From Mycobacterium sp. UM_WGJ (GTDB lineage: Bacteria > Actinomycetota > Actinomycetes > Mycobacteriales > Mycobacteriaceae): a stretch of 51,943 nt of DNA. The notes below the pieces were generated by a model. That model saw nothing but the letters and a program-made list of their open reading frames with translations. It had not been told where the DNA came from and did no database searches. The position numbers and the translations under genes were made by a program. The number at the start of each line of letters is the position of its first letter. Position 1 is the stretch's first letter. Positions 44,529 through 51,943 of the stretch are shown here, one piece after another. Where the stretch lies: contig NZ_AUWR01000065.1 of assembly GCF_000455125.1 (NCBI RefSeq), forward strand, positions 1-51,943, written 5' to 3'.

Positions 44529-45883
44529 GGCGAGGGCGGCAGCTCGAGCAGTAATTCCACGGCGCGGGCCGCGCTCTGGGCGGCGCTTTCCATGGTCGCC
44601 GACCAATCGGTTCGGGTCCAGTCCCCGGCGAGCACCAGGCTCGGCACCGACGTGCGTTGATCCGGGCGCAGCCCGTCGGTGCCCACCACCTGCGAAAAGG
44701 TGGCTTTGGGCATCTTCACCACCTGCGCGGCCACCACGTTCGCCTCGGCCGCGGCCGGATAGTAGCGGCGCAGCATGTCCATCTGCTCGGCCACGATCTG
44801 CTCGTTGGACCGGTGAATCTGCTCGTAGGCTCCGCTGGTGGTCAGGCAATACAGCCACGCACCATCGGGATCGCGGCGCTGCATCCGCTGCCGGTCGAAC
44901 ACCTCGTCGATGACGCCCGTGCCGCCGATCACCGACTCCATCGCCGCCTCGGTGCCCAACGGACGGTCGAGGTAGAGGTTGGTGCTCACGATCGGTGTGT
45001 AGTGCAGCTTTTCTGCTGCGGCGTAAATGTCGGCGTGCTCGGGCAGATCGTCGAGCAGGCCGGCGATATTCGAGTTGGGCACCGCACACACCACCGCGTC
45101 CGCCGCGACCTCGGTGCCATCCGCCAGTTGGACGGCACGAACGGCATTGTCTTGCAACACGATTCGCCGCGCCACGGTGCGGTAGCGCACCTCCACGCCG
45201 AGCCGGTCGAAAACGGCGAGCGCGCCGGAGATGTACAGCGTGTCGAGGTCGGTGGTGGGGTAACCGATGGTCACCGCAGCGCGGTGGCGTAGGCCGAGTC
45301 GGATTCCGGTGGCCAGGACGTCGGCAAAGACTTTCGCCGAACCCTGCTCCACCGGCTCGGCCGCGATGCCCAGTGCCAGCCAGTCCCACACCGCCTCCCG
45401 GGCCTTGGCGGGCATCCCGACGCGGCGCAGCCACTGGTCGGTGGTCAGATCGGGCAGATCGGCGGGTTGAAACAGTGCTTCACCGGTCAGGCGCACCGTG
45501 GCCGCAGCGGTCCGCAGCCGGTCGAGCAGGCTCGCATCGGGGTGCGGCCCGAACAGCGTTCGCACCGCGCCCAGTCCGCGGGTCACCAGGGTGGTGGTGG
45601 CCCCGCCGGGCCAGCGCAGCGTTCCGCCGGTCGGAAACTCGACCATCGATCGGGTTCCGACGCTGGTCAGGTAGCGAAACAGGTGGTCGTAGCCGCTGGC
45701 GATCACGTGCTGGCCGTTGTCGGCGAGGTCCGCTATGCCCTGCACCTGCATCGCCTGGGTACGCCCGCCGAGCCGGCCGCGCCGCTCCAGCAGCGTCACC
45801 TTCTTGCCGGCCTCGGCCAGCCAGACCGCGGCTGCCAGACCGGCCAGACCGCCCCCGATCACCACGTAGCGACGGTCGTCCAT
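44525..45883 (-). CDS. FAD-dependent oxidoreductase, HpnE (hydroxysqualene dehydroxylase)-like
   Basis: A 452-residue amine-oxidase/phytoene-desaturase-type flavoprotein. The N-terminal FAD motif is GGGLAGLAAAVWLAEAG (10-26), with Glu33 and GRLGGRTQ (37-43). DNGQHVIASGYDHL (55-68) and the C-terminal FAD segment SLVLAGDWTRTDWSATMESA resemble HpnE, which removes the hydroxyl of hydroxysqualene to form squalene. The HpnC and HpnD partners are not nearby, so squalene chemistry is only a family-level guess; carotenoid or other isoprenoid oxidation is also possible. It leads a two-gene operon with the TetR gene and has its own promoter and operator. From memory, this pair is not present at the metK-dfp junction in M. 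tuberculosis. Confidence 0.85.
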   Translation of the reverse strand: MDDRRYVVIGGGLAGLAAAVWLAEAGKKVTLLERRGRLGGRTQAMQVQGIADLADNGQHVIASGYDHLFRYLTSVGTRSMVEFPTGGTLRWPGGATTTLVTRGLGAVRTLFGPHPDASLLDRLRTAAATVRLTGEALFQPADLPDLTTDQWLRRVGMPAKAREAVWDWLALGIAAEPVEQGSAKVFADVLATGIRLGLRHRAAVTIGYPTTDLDTLYISGALAVFDRLGVEVRYRTVARRIVLQDNAVRAVQLADGTEVAADAVVCAVPNSNIAGLLDDLPEHADIYAAAEKLHYTPIVSTNLYLDRPLGTEAAMESVIGGTGVIDEVFDRQRMQRRDPDGAWLYCLTTSGAYEQIHRSNEQIVAEQMDMLRRYYPAAAEANVVAAQVVKMPKATFSQVVGTDGLRPDQRTSVPSLVLAGDWTRTDWSATMESAAQSAARAVELLLELPPSP

Positions 45884-45894
45884 TTCCGGCCCCT

Positions 45895-45927
45895 CTCGGC
45901 TAACTTACGTTCTGCAAGTTAGCCGAG
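45895..45927. promoter_or_regulatory. Perfect inverted repeat, likely TetR operator
   Basis: Twelve-base arms, CTCGGCTAACTT (45895-45906) and AAGTTAGCCGAG (45916-45927), are exact inverted copies around a 9-base spacer. The site begins 12 bases upstream of the oxidoreductase ATG and covers the predicted -10 and transcript start. A bound repressor would block transcription. The operon's own TetR protein is the natural candidate. Confidence 0.75.
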
Positions 45928-45944
45928 TGACGACGAGCGGTCAA
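45916..45944 (-). promoter_or_regulatory. Promoter of the oxidoreductase-TetR operon
   Basis: On the minus strand, TTGACC (-35, 45939-45944) and TAACTT (-10, 45916-45921) are separated by exactly 17 bases. This is the best-formed promoter in the window. The -10 is embedded in one arm of the inverted repeat. The predicted start near 45909 leaves a leader of about 25 bases. Confidence 0.7.
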
Positions 45945-45975
45945 TGCTGCGATGGCCACGCGGTGGCGGGCCGTG

Positions 45976-47223
45976 TCAGGCGCGGTTGCTGCCGAGGAAC
46001 GCCGCAATCGCGTCCACGATGCGGCTGGCCATCAACGTCTTGGAGCCCGACTCCAGGGCGGACTCGGTTCCGTCCGCGGCCAACAGCCAGCCGTCGTTGT
46101 GGTCGACCTCGAAGGCCCGGCCGTCCCCGACGGCGTTGACCACCAACAGGTCACAACCCTTGCGGCGTAGCTTCGCCCGAGCGTGGAACAGCACGTCGCC
46201 GTTCTCATCGCCGGTCTCCGCGGCAAACCCGACAATGGCCCGCATATTCGGCAGCTGCCCGTCGGCACGGGCACGCACCGCGCCGGCCAGCACGTCGTCG
46301 TTGCGGACCAACTCGATGGTCGGCTCCCCCGCGCTGTCGGGGCCCTTCTTGATCTTGGCCTGAGCCACCCGCACCGGGCGGAAGTCGGCGACGGCAGCGG
46401 CCATCACCAGGACGTGCGCCTCGGGGGCGTGCTTGGACACCGCGTCATGCAGTTGCTGCGCGGAGCTGACGTGCACCACGTGGACTCCGGCCGGATCGAT
46501 CAGCCCCGCGGTGTGTGCGGCGATCAGGGTGACCTCGGCGCCACGCTGGGCGGCCACCCGGGCGACGGCGTAGCCCTGCTTGCCCGAACTGCGGTTGCCG
46601 ATGAAGCGAACCGGGTCGATCGGCTCGCGGGTGCCGCCCGCGGTCACCAGGACCTTCTGCCCGGCCAGGTCGTGCGGCAACGCGTCGGCGCGCTCCAGCA
46701 GCAGCGACGCGAAGGTGTTGATCTCCTCGGCCTCGGGCAGCCGGCCGGGGCCGGTGTCGGCGCCGGTCAGCCGGCCCGATGCAGGTTCGAGGACCACTGC
46801 GCCGCGTTCCCGCAGCGTCGCCACGTTGGCGACGGTGGCCGGATGCTGCCACATCTCGGTGTGCATGGCCGGAGCGAACAGCACCGGACAGCGCGCGGTG
46901 AGCAAGGTGGCGGTCAGCAGGTCGTCGGCGCGACCGGCCACTGCGCGCGCCAACAGGTCAGCGGTCGCCGGTGCAACCACCACCAAGTCGGCCTGCTGGC
47001 CGATTGCCACATGGGGGACCTGAGGGACATCGTCGAACACCCCGGTGTCGACCGGCTGGCCCGAGAGCGCCTCGAAGGTGGCTGCCCCGACAAACCGCAG
47101 GGCGGACTCGGTCGGGACGACGCGAACCGAATGACCGGCCTCGGCCAGCTGTCGGACCACGGTGCACGCCTTGTATGCGGCGATGCCCCCGGAGACACCG
47201 ACGACGACCCGTTTCTGGCCCAC
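45976..47223 (-). CDS. coaBC: Bifunctional phosphopantothenoylcysteine synthetase/decarboxylase
   Basis: It performs two steps of coenzyme A synthesis: coupling cysteine to 4'-phosphopantothenate (CoaB) and decarboxylating the product (CoaC). The N-terminal flavodoxin-like CoaC domain (about 5-185) has VVGVSGGIAAYKA, the active-site region FVGAATFEALSG and PAMHTEMW. The C-terminal CoaB domain (about 190-412) has VTAGGTREPIDPVRFI and the KIKK motif. The start is GTG 47223; the upstream frame overlaps rpoZ and is unsupported. It has 415 residues and lies 28 bases after rpoZ. It is also called dfp. Confidence 0.96.
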   Translation of the reverse strand: MGQKRVVVGVSGGIAAYKACTVVRQLAEAGHSVRVVPTESALRFVGAATFEALSGQPVDTGVFDDVPQVPHVAIGQQADLVVVAPATADLLARAVAGRADDLLTATLLTARCPVLFAPAMHTEMWQHPATVANVATLRERGAVVLEPASGRLTGADTGPGRLPEAEEINTFASLLLERADALPHDLAGQKVLVTAGGTREPIDPVRFIGNRSSGKQGYAVARVAAQRGAEVTLIAAHTAGLIDPAGVHVVHVSSAQQLHDAVSKHAPEAHVLVMAAAVADFRPVRVAQAKIKKGPDSAGEPTIELVRNDDVLAGAVRARADGQLPNMRAIVGFAAETGDENGDVLFHARAKLRRKGCDLLVVNAVGDGRAFEVDHNDGWLLAADGTESALESGSKTLMASRIVDAIAAFLGSNRA

Positions 47224-47251
47224 CGGTACGACCCGTCCTGCCCGGCTCCGG

Positions 47252-47572
47252 CTACTCGCCTTCGGTGTATTCGAGCAGGTCGCCGTGGATCTCGCGCAGC
47301 GCGATCGACAGCGGCTTCTCCTGCAGGCCGGGCTCGACCAGCGGCCCGACGTATTCGAGGATGCCCTCACCGAGCTGGTTGTAGTAGTCGTTGATCTGGC
47401 GTGCCCGCTTGGCCGCGTAGATCACCAGCGCGTACTTGCTCGACGCCCGCTGCAGCAGCTCGTCGATGGGCGGATTGGTGATGCCGAGGGGCGTGTCATA
47501 ACCACCGATCGACGCCGGGTCGAACTCGTCGGCGTCGGTCAGCACGGCCGAGTCGGTCTGCGAGGTACTCAC
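47252..47572 (-). CDS. rpoZ: RNA polymerase omega subunit
   Basis: A 106-residue subunit that helps fold and hold the beta' subunit of RNA polymerase. The conserved core is [20 protein letters not shown], then [15 protein letters not shown]. The C-terminal part [20 protein letters not shown] is typical of actinobacteria. It sits between gmk and coaBC, as in most bacteria, 66 bases after gmk. Confidence 0.96.
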   Translation of the reverse strand: MSTSQTDSAVLTDADEFDPASIGGYDTPLGITNPPIDELLQRASSKYALVIYAAKRARQINDYYNQLGEGILEYVGPLVEPGLQEKPLSIALREIHGDLLEYTEGE

Positions 47573-47638
47573 TTAAGACAATCTCCTGAAGCTCTTTGGC
47601 TGGGGCGGGTCACGCCTGCTGGTTGTCGTCCGGGTAAA

Positions 47639-48241
47639 TCAGACCGCGCCCGGTGCGGTATCCACCAGCAAGGATACCAATTCTGAGCAGGCTGTTTCCA
47701 ATCGACTGTTGACCACGACGGCGTCGAAGTCGCCCTGCGCCGCCAACTCGGTGCGTGCGGTGGCCAACCGGCGTTGCATGACCTCGGTGGATTCGGTGCC
47801 GCGGCCGGCCAGTCTGGCCTGCAGTGTGTCCCAGTCCGGCGGGGCCAGAAACACCGTGACCGCCTCCGGAAGGGCCTTCTTGATGGCCCGGGCCCCGGCC
47901 AGGTCGACCTCGATCAGAACGGGTCGGCCGGAGCGGGTGGCGTCTATGACGGGGGCCGCCGGAGTACCTGAGCGCTGCAGGCCACCGTGAATGTCGGCCC
48001 ACTCCAGCAGCTCGTTTTTCTCAACCAGCCGGTCGAACTCGGCCGGCGAAACAAATCGGTAGTCGACGCCGTCCACCTCCCCGGGCCTGGGCGCCCGGGT
48101 GGTGGCCGACACACTGAAATACAGGTCCGGTACCCGCTCCCGCAGGCACCGGACCACACTCGACTTACCGACCGCGGATGGACCGGACAGCACTACGACG
48201 CGTCCCGCGTTCCCGCTGTCCGGTCCTCCACCGGTATTCAC
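47639..48241 (-). CDS. gmk: Guanylate kinase
   Basis: It phosphorylates GMP to GDP. The protein has 200 residues with the P-loop GPSAVGKSS (20-28). The GMP-binding region includes [20 protein letters not shown], and [18 protein letters not shown] is also typical. The start is a GTG at 48241, 7 bases after the mihF stop, with only a weak ribosome-binding site, so translational coupling to mihF is likely. Part of the mihF-gmk-rpoZ-coaBC group. Confidence 0.96.
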   Translation of the reverse strand: MNTGGGPDSGNAGRVVVLSGPSAVGKSSVVRCLRERVPDLYFSVSATTRAPRPGEVDGVDYRFVSPAEFDRLVEKNELLEWADIHGGLQRSGTPAAPVIDATRSGRPVLIEVDLAGARAIKKALPEAVTVFLAPPDWDTLQARLAGRGTESTEVMQRRLATARTELAAQGDFDAVVVNSRLETACSELVSLLVDTAPGAV

Positions 48242-48248
48242 TGCCGGG

Positions 48249-48566
48249 TCAGGAGAAGTCGAACTTTTCCAGCAGCGCCTTGCGCTGCCGGTCGCCCAGG
48301 CCGCGCAGCCGGCGGGTGGGGGCGATCTCCAGCTCGGTCATGATCTCCTGCGCCTTGACCTTGCCGACCTTCGGCAACGCTTCCAGCAGCGCAGACACCT
48401 TCATCTTGCCAAGGACCTCGTCGGTCTCGGCGTCCTTGAGCACCTGCTTGAGATTGGTGCCGCCACGCTTCAGCCGGTCCTTGAGCTCCGCTCGGGCCCG
48501 ACGCGCGGCCGCCGCCTTCTCCAACGCGGCGGCGCGCTGCTCGTCGGTCAACTGGGGAAGGGCCAC
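48249..48566 (-). CDS. mihF: Mycobacterial integration host factor (mIHF)
   Basis: A 105-residue nucleoid-associated DNA-binding protein, essential in mycobacteria and needed for L5 phage integration. The sequence [20 protein letters not shown], then [15 protein letters not shown] and [20 protein letters not shown] (helix-two-turn-helix part), is highly characteristic. The GTG at 48566 follows GGAGGAATC and gives the experimentally accepted length; longer annotations exist in other genomes. It heads the mihF-gmk-rpoZ-coaBC run. Confidence 0.96.
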   Translation of the reverse strand: MALPQLTDEQRAAALEKAAAARRARAELKDRLKRGGTNLKQVLKDAETDEVLGKMKVSALLEALPKVGKVKAQEIMTELEIAPTRRLRGLGDRQRKALLEKFDFS

Positions 48567-48585
48567 GATTCCTCCGTCTCGTCAT

Positions 48586-48602
48586 CATCGACAACGTCGA
48601 TG
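48586..48602 (-). promoter_or_regulatory. Inverted repeat in the mihF leader
   Basis: CATCGAC (48586-48592) and GTCGATG (48596-48602) are exact inverted copies with a 3-base spacer, ending about 20 bases before the mihF GTG. In the message it can fold into a small hairpin next to the ribosome-binding site. Alternatively it is a protein-binding site, perhaps for autoregulation. Function unknown. Confidence 0.45.
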
Positions 48603-49262
48603 TTTTCCTTGTCCCGGCCAGGTACTTCGGCCAGAGACGACGACCGTACCCACGCCGTCTGACGAAATCTAACCCCACCCCCCCGTTTCCGGCTACAAAT
48701 GCCCAGCGTATGGGGTCTGGGCGCGGCACCGTCCCACCCGAGTCGGCCACCGTCGCTCGACCCGCTCCGGGGGAACCGTCATCTTCGGTGCCCCGGCCCG
48801 AAAAACCGCTCTGAACTAGCCTTTTGCTACATATTTTCGGTCAGATGGGACGCCGCGCCGTGGCCGCGGGGGGTGGTCTTCGGGATGTGACCGGACCTTC
48901 ACGCCATCGACTTCCCGCCGCGCGGCGTGTCGGGCGTGTCGAGGGCGGTTCCGCCACCCGGGGCCATCGGCTGCCGGGGTCCATCGCAACGGATGCCGGC
49001 ACCTCGACGAGGTGGGCGACCACGGTGTTCGGCCCTTTTGCGCCCCCGGCCAACCCCTGGCAGCCAGGGTCGTCGTCCGGCCCGCGGATGCGCCGGCGGC
49101 AACCCCGGTAAGCCCCCAACGCCCGTTATTTCGGCGCGGAGGCGCTCGCTCCCACGGCAAAAAGCACGAATCCAGATACCCGCTGGACTGACAGCAACTA
49201 TTCAGGGAGTTTTTACATTTGCCCAGCCGAAGCCGTGGATTAGCCGCCTAATGTTCCGGCCA

Positions 49263-49277
49263 GGTGGACGGTCCACC
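49263..49277. promoter_or_regulatory. Short palindrome upstream of the glycine-rich gene
   Basis: GGTGGAC-G-GTCCACC has perfect 7-base arms with a single central base. It lies about 75 bases upstream of the glycine-rich ORF and 20 bases before the mini-ORF. It may be an operator. No regulator is linked. Confidence 0.4.
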
Positions 49278-49297
49278 CGGGGGTGTTTATGGGGGGT

Positions 49298-49351
49298 ATG
49301 ACTATGAACATTTCCGCTGAATACCGTTTCGGTAGAGAAAGTGGGAATTGA
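49298..49351 (+). CDS. Candidate 17-codon leader mini-ORF before the glycine-rich gene
   Basis: An ATG at 49298 preceded by a run of G residues opens a 17-codon frame (begins MTMNISAEYRFG). Its TGA overlaps the next ATG as TGATG. This is a classic coupling layout, and the downstream ATG has only a modest ribosome-binding site. No homology is recognised. Confidence 0.3.
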   Translation: MTMNISAEYRFGRESGN

Positions 49352-49785
49352 TGGCGATGACGACAGTCGGCCGTGCTGGCCGGTGGGCTCTTGCGGCGTC
49401 CGCGGTGGTGGCACTCGGCGCTTTCGGGATCGGTGCGGCCGGCGCCGAGCCCAATGACGGAATCACCGGTGGGGCCGGCAACAACGGCGGGGTGAATGTC
49501 AACATGGGGCCTTTCGGGGGCGGTATGAATGTCGGCAGAAACGGCGGCTTCAACTTCGGCCCTAACGGAATCGGCGCCGGCGGCGGTCAAAACCACAGCG
49601 CCAACGTCAACATGGGGCCCTTCGGCGGCGATATGAATGTCGGCAGAAACGGCGGCTTCAACTTCGGCCCTAACGGCATCGGCGCCGGCGGCGGACAGAA
49701 CAACAGCGCCAACGTCAACATGGGGCCCTTCGGCGGCGGTTATCACGCCAATACCGGTGGGGGCGTCAACTTCGGCGGCCGGTAA
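49351..49785 (+). CDS. Secreted glycine/asparagine-rich repeat protein
   Basis: A 144-residue protein of unknown function. It has a clear Sec signal peptide: basic start, hydrophobic 12-30, likely cleavage at AGA-EP near residue 32. The mature part is built from a 36-residue unit repeated twice in full (48-83 and 84-119) and once in part (120-131), each with NVNMGPFGG then MNVGRNGGFNFGPNG. The composition is mainly Gly, Asn, Phe and Met. The pattern recalls the Asn/Gly repeats of PPE-MPTR and PE_PGRS proteins, but there is no PE or PPE domain. A beta-solenoid or flexible wall protein is possible. The opposite strand is also open, but the signal peptide, coupling ORF and downstream terminator favour this strand. 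Confidence 0.8.
   Translation: MAMTTVGRAGRWALAASAVVALGAFGIGAAGAEPNDGITGGAGNNGGVNVNMGPFGGGMNVGRNGGFNFGPNGIGAGGGQNHSANVNMGPFGGDMNVGRNGGFNFGPNGIGAGGGQNNSANVNMGPFGGGYHANTGGGVNFGGR
49492..49740 (+). repeat. 108-bp direct repeats (2.3 copies) inside the glycine-rich gene
   Basis: Units start at 49492, 49600 and 49708, exactly 108 bases (36 codons) apart. The first two are nearly identical at DNA level and the third is partial. Keeping the reading frame and few synonymous changes suggests recent duplication. Copy number probably varies between strains. Confidence 0.9.
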
Positions 49786-49793
49786 CCGGCAAT

Positions 49794-49838
49794 ACAGGGC
49801 CTGCGGGGCGCCCCTGACGGGCGCCACGCAGGCCCTGT
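49794..49838. terminator. Two-tier hairpin terminator between the glycine-rich gene and pyrF
   Basis: An outer 12-base stem (49794-49805 with 49827-49838, ACAGGGCCTGCG/CGCAGGCCCTGT) and an inner 7-base stem (49807-49813 with 49819-49825, GGCGCCC/GGGCGCC) close a 5-base loop, separated only by a single mismatch (49806/49826). It lies between convergent genes and can work in both directions. Confidence 0.85.
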
Positions 49839-49852
49839 TGTGTCAGGTGGGG

Positions 49853-50682
49853 CTAGGCGGCCAGGTAGGCCACGGCGTCCCGCAACCGCTCGGCGGCGGT
49901 ACGCAGCGCACCGGCATCGGGTCCGTCCCGCAGCACCTCCCGCGAGACCGCCGGCAACAAGCTGCCCGCAGCGGCCCCTCCCAGCCCGGCAAGGGCCTCT
50001 GGGCGCCCTCCCTGGGCTCCAATGCCCGGCACCAGCACCGGCCCACCCAGGGCGCTCAGATCGGGCACCTCGCGCAGCGTGGCGCCCACCACGACCCCGA
50101 CCGAACCCAGGCTCGCCGCGCCCTCGGCCCGATTGGCTTCCGCGGCCGCGTCGACGATCGCCTGTGCCACGGTGCGGCCGTCGGCGTCTCGGGCACGCTG
50201 CACACTGGCCCCCTCCGGGTTTGAGGTGGCGGCCAACACGAACACTCCCCGCCGATGCTGCGCGGCGGTCTCCAGTAACGGCTGCAGCGACCCGAAGCCC
50301 AGGTAGGGCGAGGCCGTCACCGCATCGGCAGCCAACGGCGACGGGCCGGCCCAGGCGGCGGCGTAGGCGGCCATGGTCGAGCCGATGTCGCCGCGCTTGG
50401 CGTCGGCCAGCACCAACACACCGGCCTCGCGCAGCGCCGCGATGGTGTGCTCCAGCACGGCGAAGCCGGCCGACCCGTAGGCCTCGAAGAACGCCACCTG
50501 CGGCTTGACGACGGCGAACCCGGCGAACGCCGCCACACACGTCTCGCTGAACGCCGCCAGCCCGTCCGGCGTCGCGGGCAAGCCCCACGAGGCCAGCAGT
50601 TCGGGGTGCGGATCGATGCCCAGGCACAGCGGCCCGCGGGCCGCTGTCGCTTCGGCCAGGCGTGCCCCGAACCCCGGTGTCA

Positions 50683-50683
<1 letters not shown>
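49853..50683 (-). CDS. pyrF: Orotidine 5'-phosphate decarboxylase (type 2)
   Basis: It makes UMP from OMP, the last step of pyrimidine synthesis. The protein has 276 residues. The catalytic motif LADAKRGDI (92-100) carries Lys96 and the Asp residues of the active-site tetrad. [17 protein letters not shown] at the N-terminus is typical of the actinobacterial long form. The GTG start shares one base with the carB stop (TAGTG), so it is coupled to carB at the end of the pyrimidine operon. A longer upstream frame is out of register with carB and not real. Confidence 0.96.

Positions 50684-51943
<1,260 letters not shown>

Larger units (their letters stand above)
48567..49350. other. 784-base intergenic region upstream of mihF
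   Basis: This gap lies between the divergent mihF and glycine-rich genes. Several open frames occur (for example 48824-49111 plus), but all are Arg/Pro-rich with no start signals or homology, and I do not accept them. Contents I can support are a hairpin in the mihF leader (48586-48602), an AT-rich island at 48803-48842, a 15-base palindrome at 49263-49277, and a mini-ORF at 49298-49351. An sRNA or long regulatory leader for mihF could lie here, but nothing specific is recognised. Confidence 0.6.

Noticed and set aside
44529-45434. Long upstream extension of the TetR frame
   Set aside because: It lies in another frame of the oxidoreductase gene. The TetR family N-terminus and the ATGA overlap fix the start at 44528.
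45895-45927. Reading the inverted repeat as a terminator for coaBC
   Set aside because: The stem is not especially GC-rich, lies 50 bases past the coaBC stop, and overlaps a well-formed promoter for the next operon, so an operator is the better explanation.
48824-49301. Several overlapping Arg/Pro-rich frames in the gap before the glycine-rich gene
   Set aside because: No ribosome-binding sites, composition typical of non-coding GC-rich DNA, and mutual overlap on both strands.
49240-49827. Repetitive 195-codon frame opposite the glycine-rich gene
   Set aside because: It looks protein-like only because the repeat is open in both directions. The plus strand has the signal peptide, a coupled upstream ORF and a downstream terminator.

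Overview
This 52-kb, GC-rich window comes from the chromosome of a mycobacterium (family Mycobacteriaceae). The clearest markers are PPE proteins of the PPW subfamily, mIHF, the LprG-P55 pair, a 13E12-repeat HNH protein and a DUF732 protein. Many starts are GTG, and several promoters look leaderless. From memory of gene content, the backbone is the inverted equivalent of the M. tuberculosis carB (Rv1384) to ctaB (Rv1451) segment. It has local insertions and losses. The species cannot be named from the sequence alone.

Layout, left to right. (1) 1-3119: two tandem PPE-PPW genes, the first cut by the window edge, then ctaB (heme O synthase); all on the minus strand. (2) 3350-10199: a plus-strand central-carbon operon, tkt-tal-zwf-opcA-pgl plus a small coiled-coil gene, with mostly overlapping or nearly abutting genes. 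(3) 10436-13760: gap-pgk-tpiA-secG on the minus strand, converging on the pentose-phosphate operon at a shared terminator. (4) 13808-16989: a DUF3556 membrane protein and an intact 13E12/DUF222 HNH protein. (5) 17088-22081: uvrC-rapZ-yvcK-whiA. (6) 22092-31434: riboflavin synthesis (ribE, ribBA, ribH, ribD), rpe, rsmB and fmt, interrupted by the oppositely oriented lprG-P55 lipid-export pair. (7) 31444-33904: a universal stress protein gene followed by an APH-like/P-loop kinase gene. They resemble the hypoxia-responsive Rv2005c-Rv2004c pair and have a candidate DosR box upstream. (8) 34426-42424: a secreted DUF732/proline-rich protein, priA, a DUF1023 hydrolase, a lysoplasmalogenase-like protein, an NlhH-like esterase, a VOC protein and a Baeyer-Villiger-type monooxygenase. 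(9) 42502-48566: metK, an inserted TetR/HpnE-like oxidoreductase operon with a clear promoter and operator, coaBC, rpoZ, gmk and mihF. (10) 48567-51943: a long non-coding stretch, a secreted glycine-rich repeat protein, pyrF and the 3' part of carB.

Most of the window is ordinary core metabolism. It links the pentose-phosphate pathway, lower glycolysis, riboflavin, CoA, SAM and pyrimidine synthesis, and translation initiation. The less ordinary parts are the TetR-controlled oxidoreductase cassette, the stress/kinase cassette, the two unusual secreted proteins, the tandem PPE genes, and several mini-ORFs just upstream of variable genes. I see no CRISPR array, tRNA, rRNA, prophage or insertion sequence. 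I find no strong case for a wholly new multi-gene system. The best leads are the self-regulated oxidoreductase operon and the mini-ORF/leaderless architecture of the surface and secreted protein genes.
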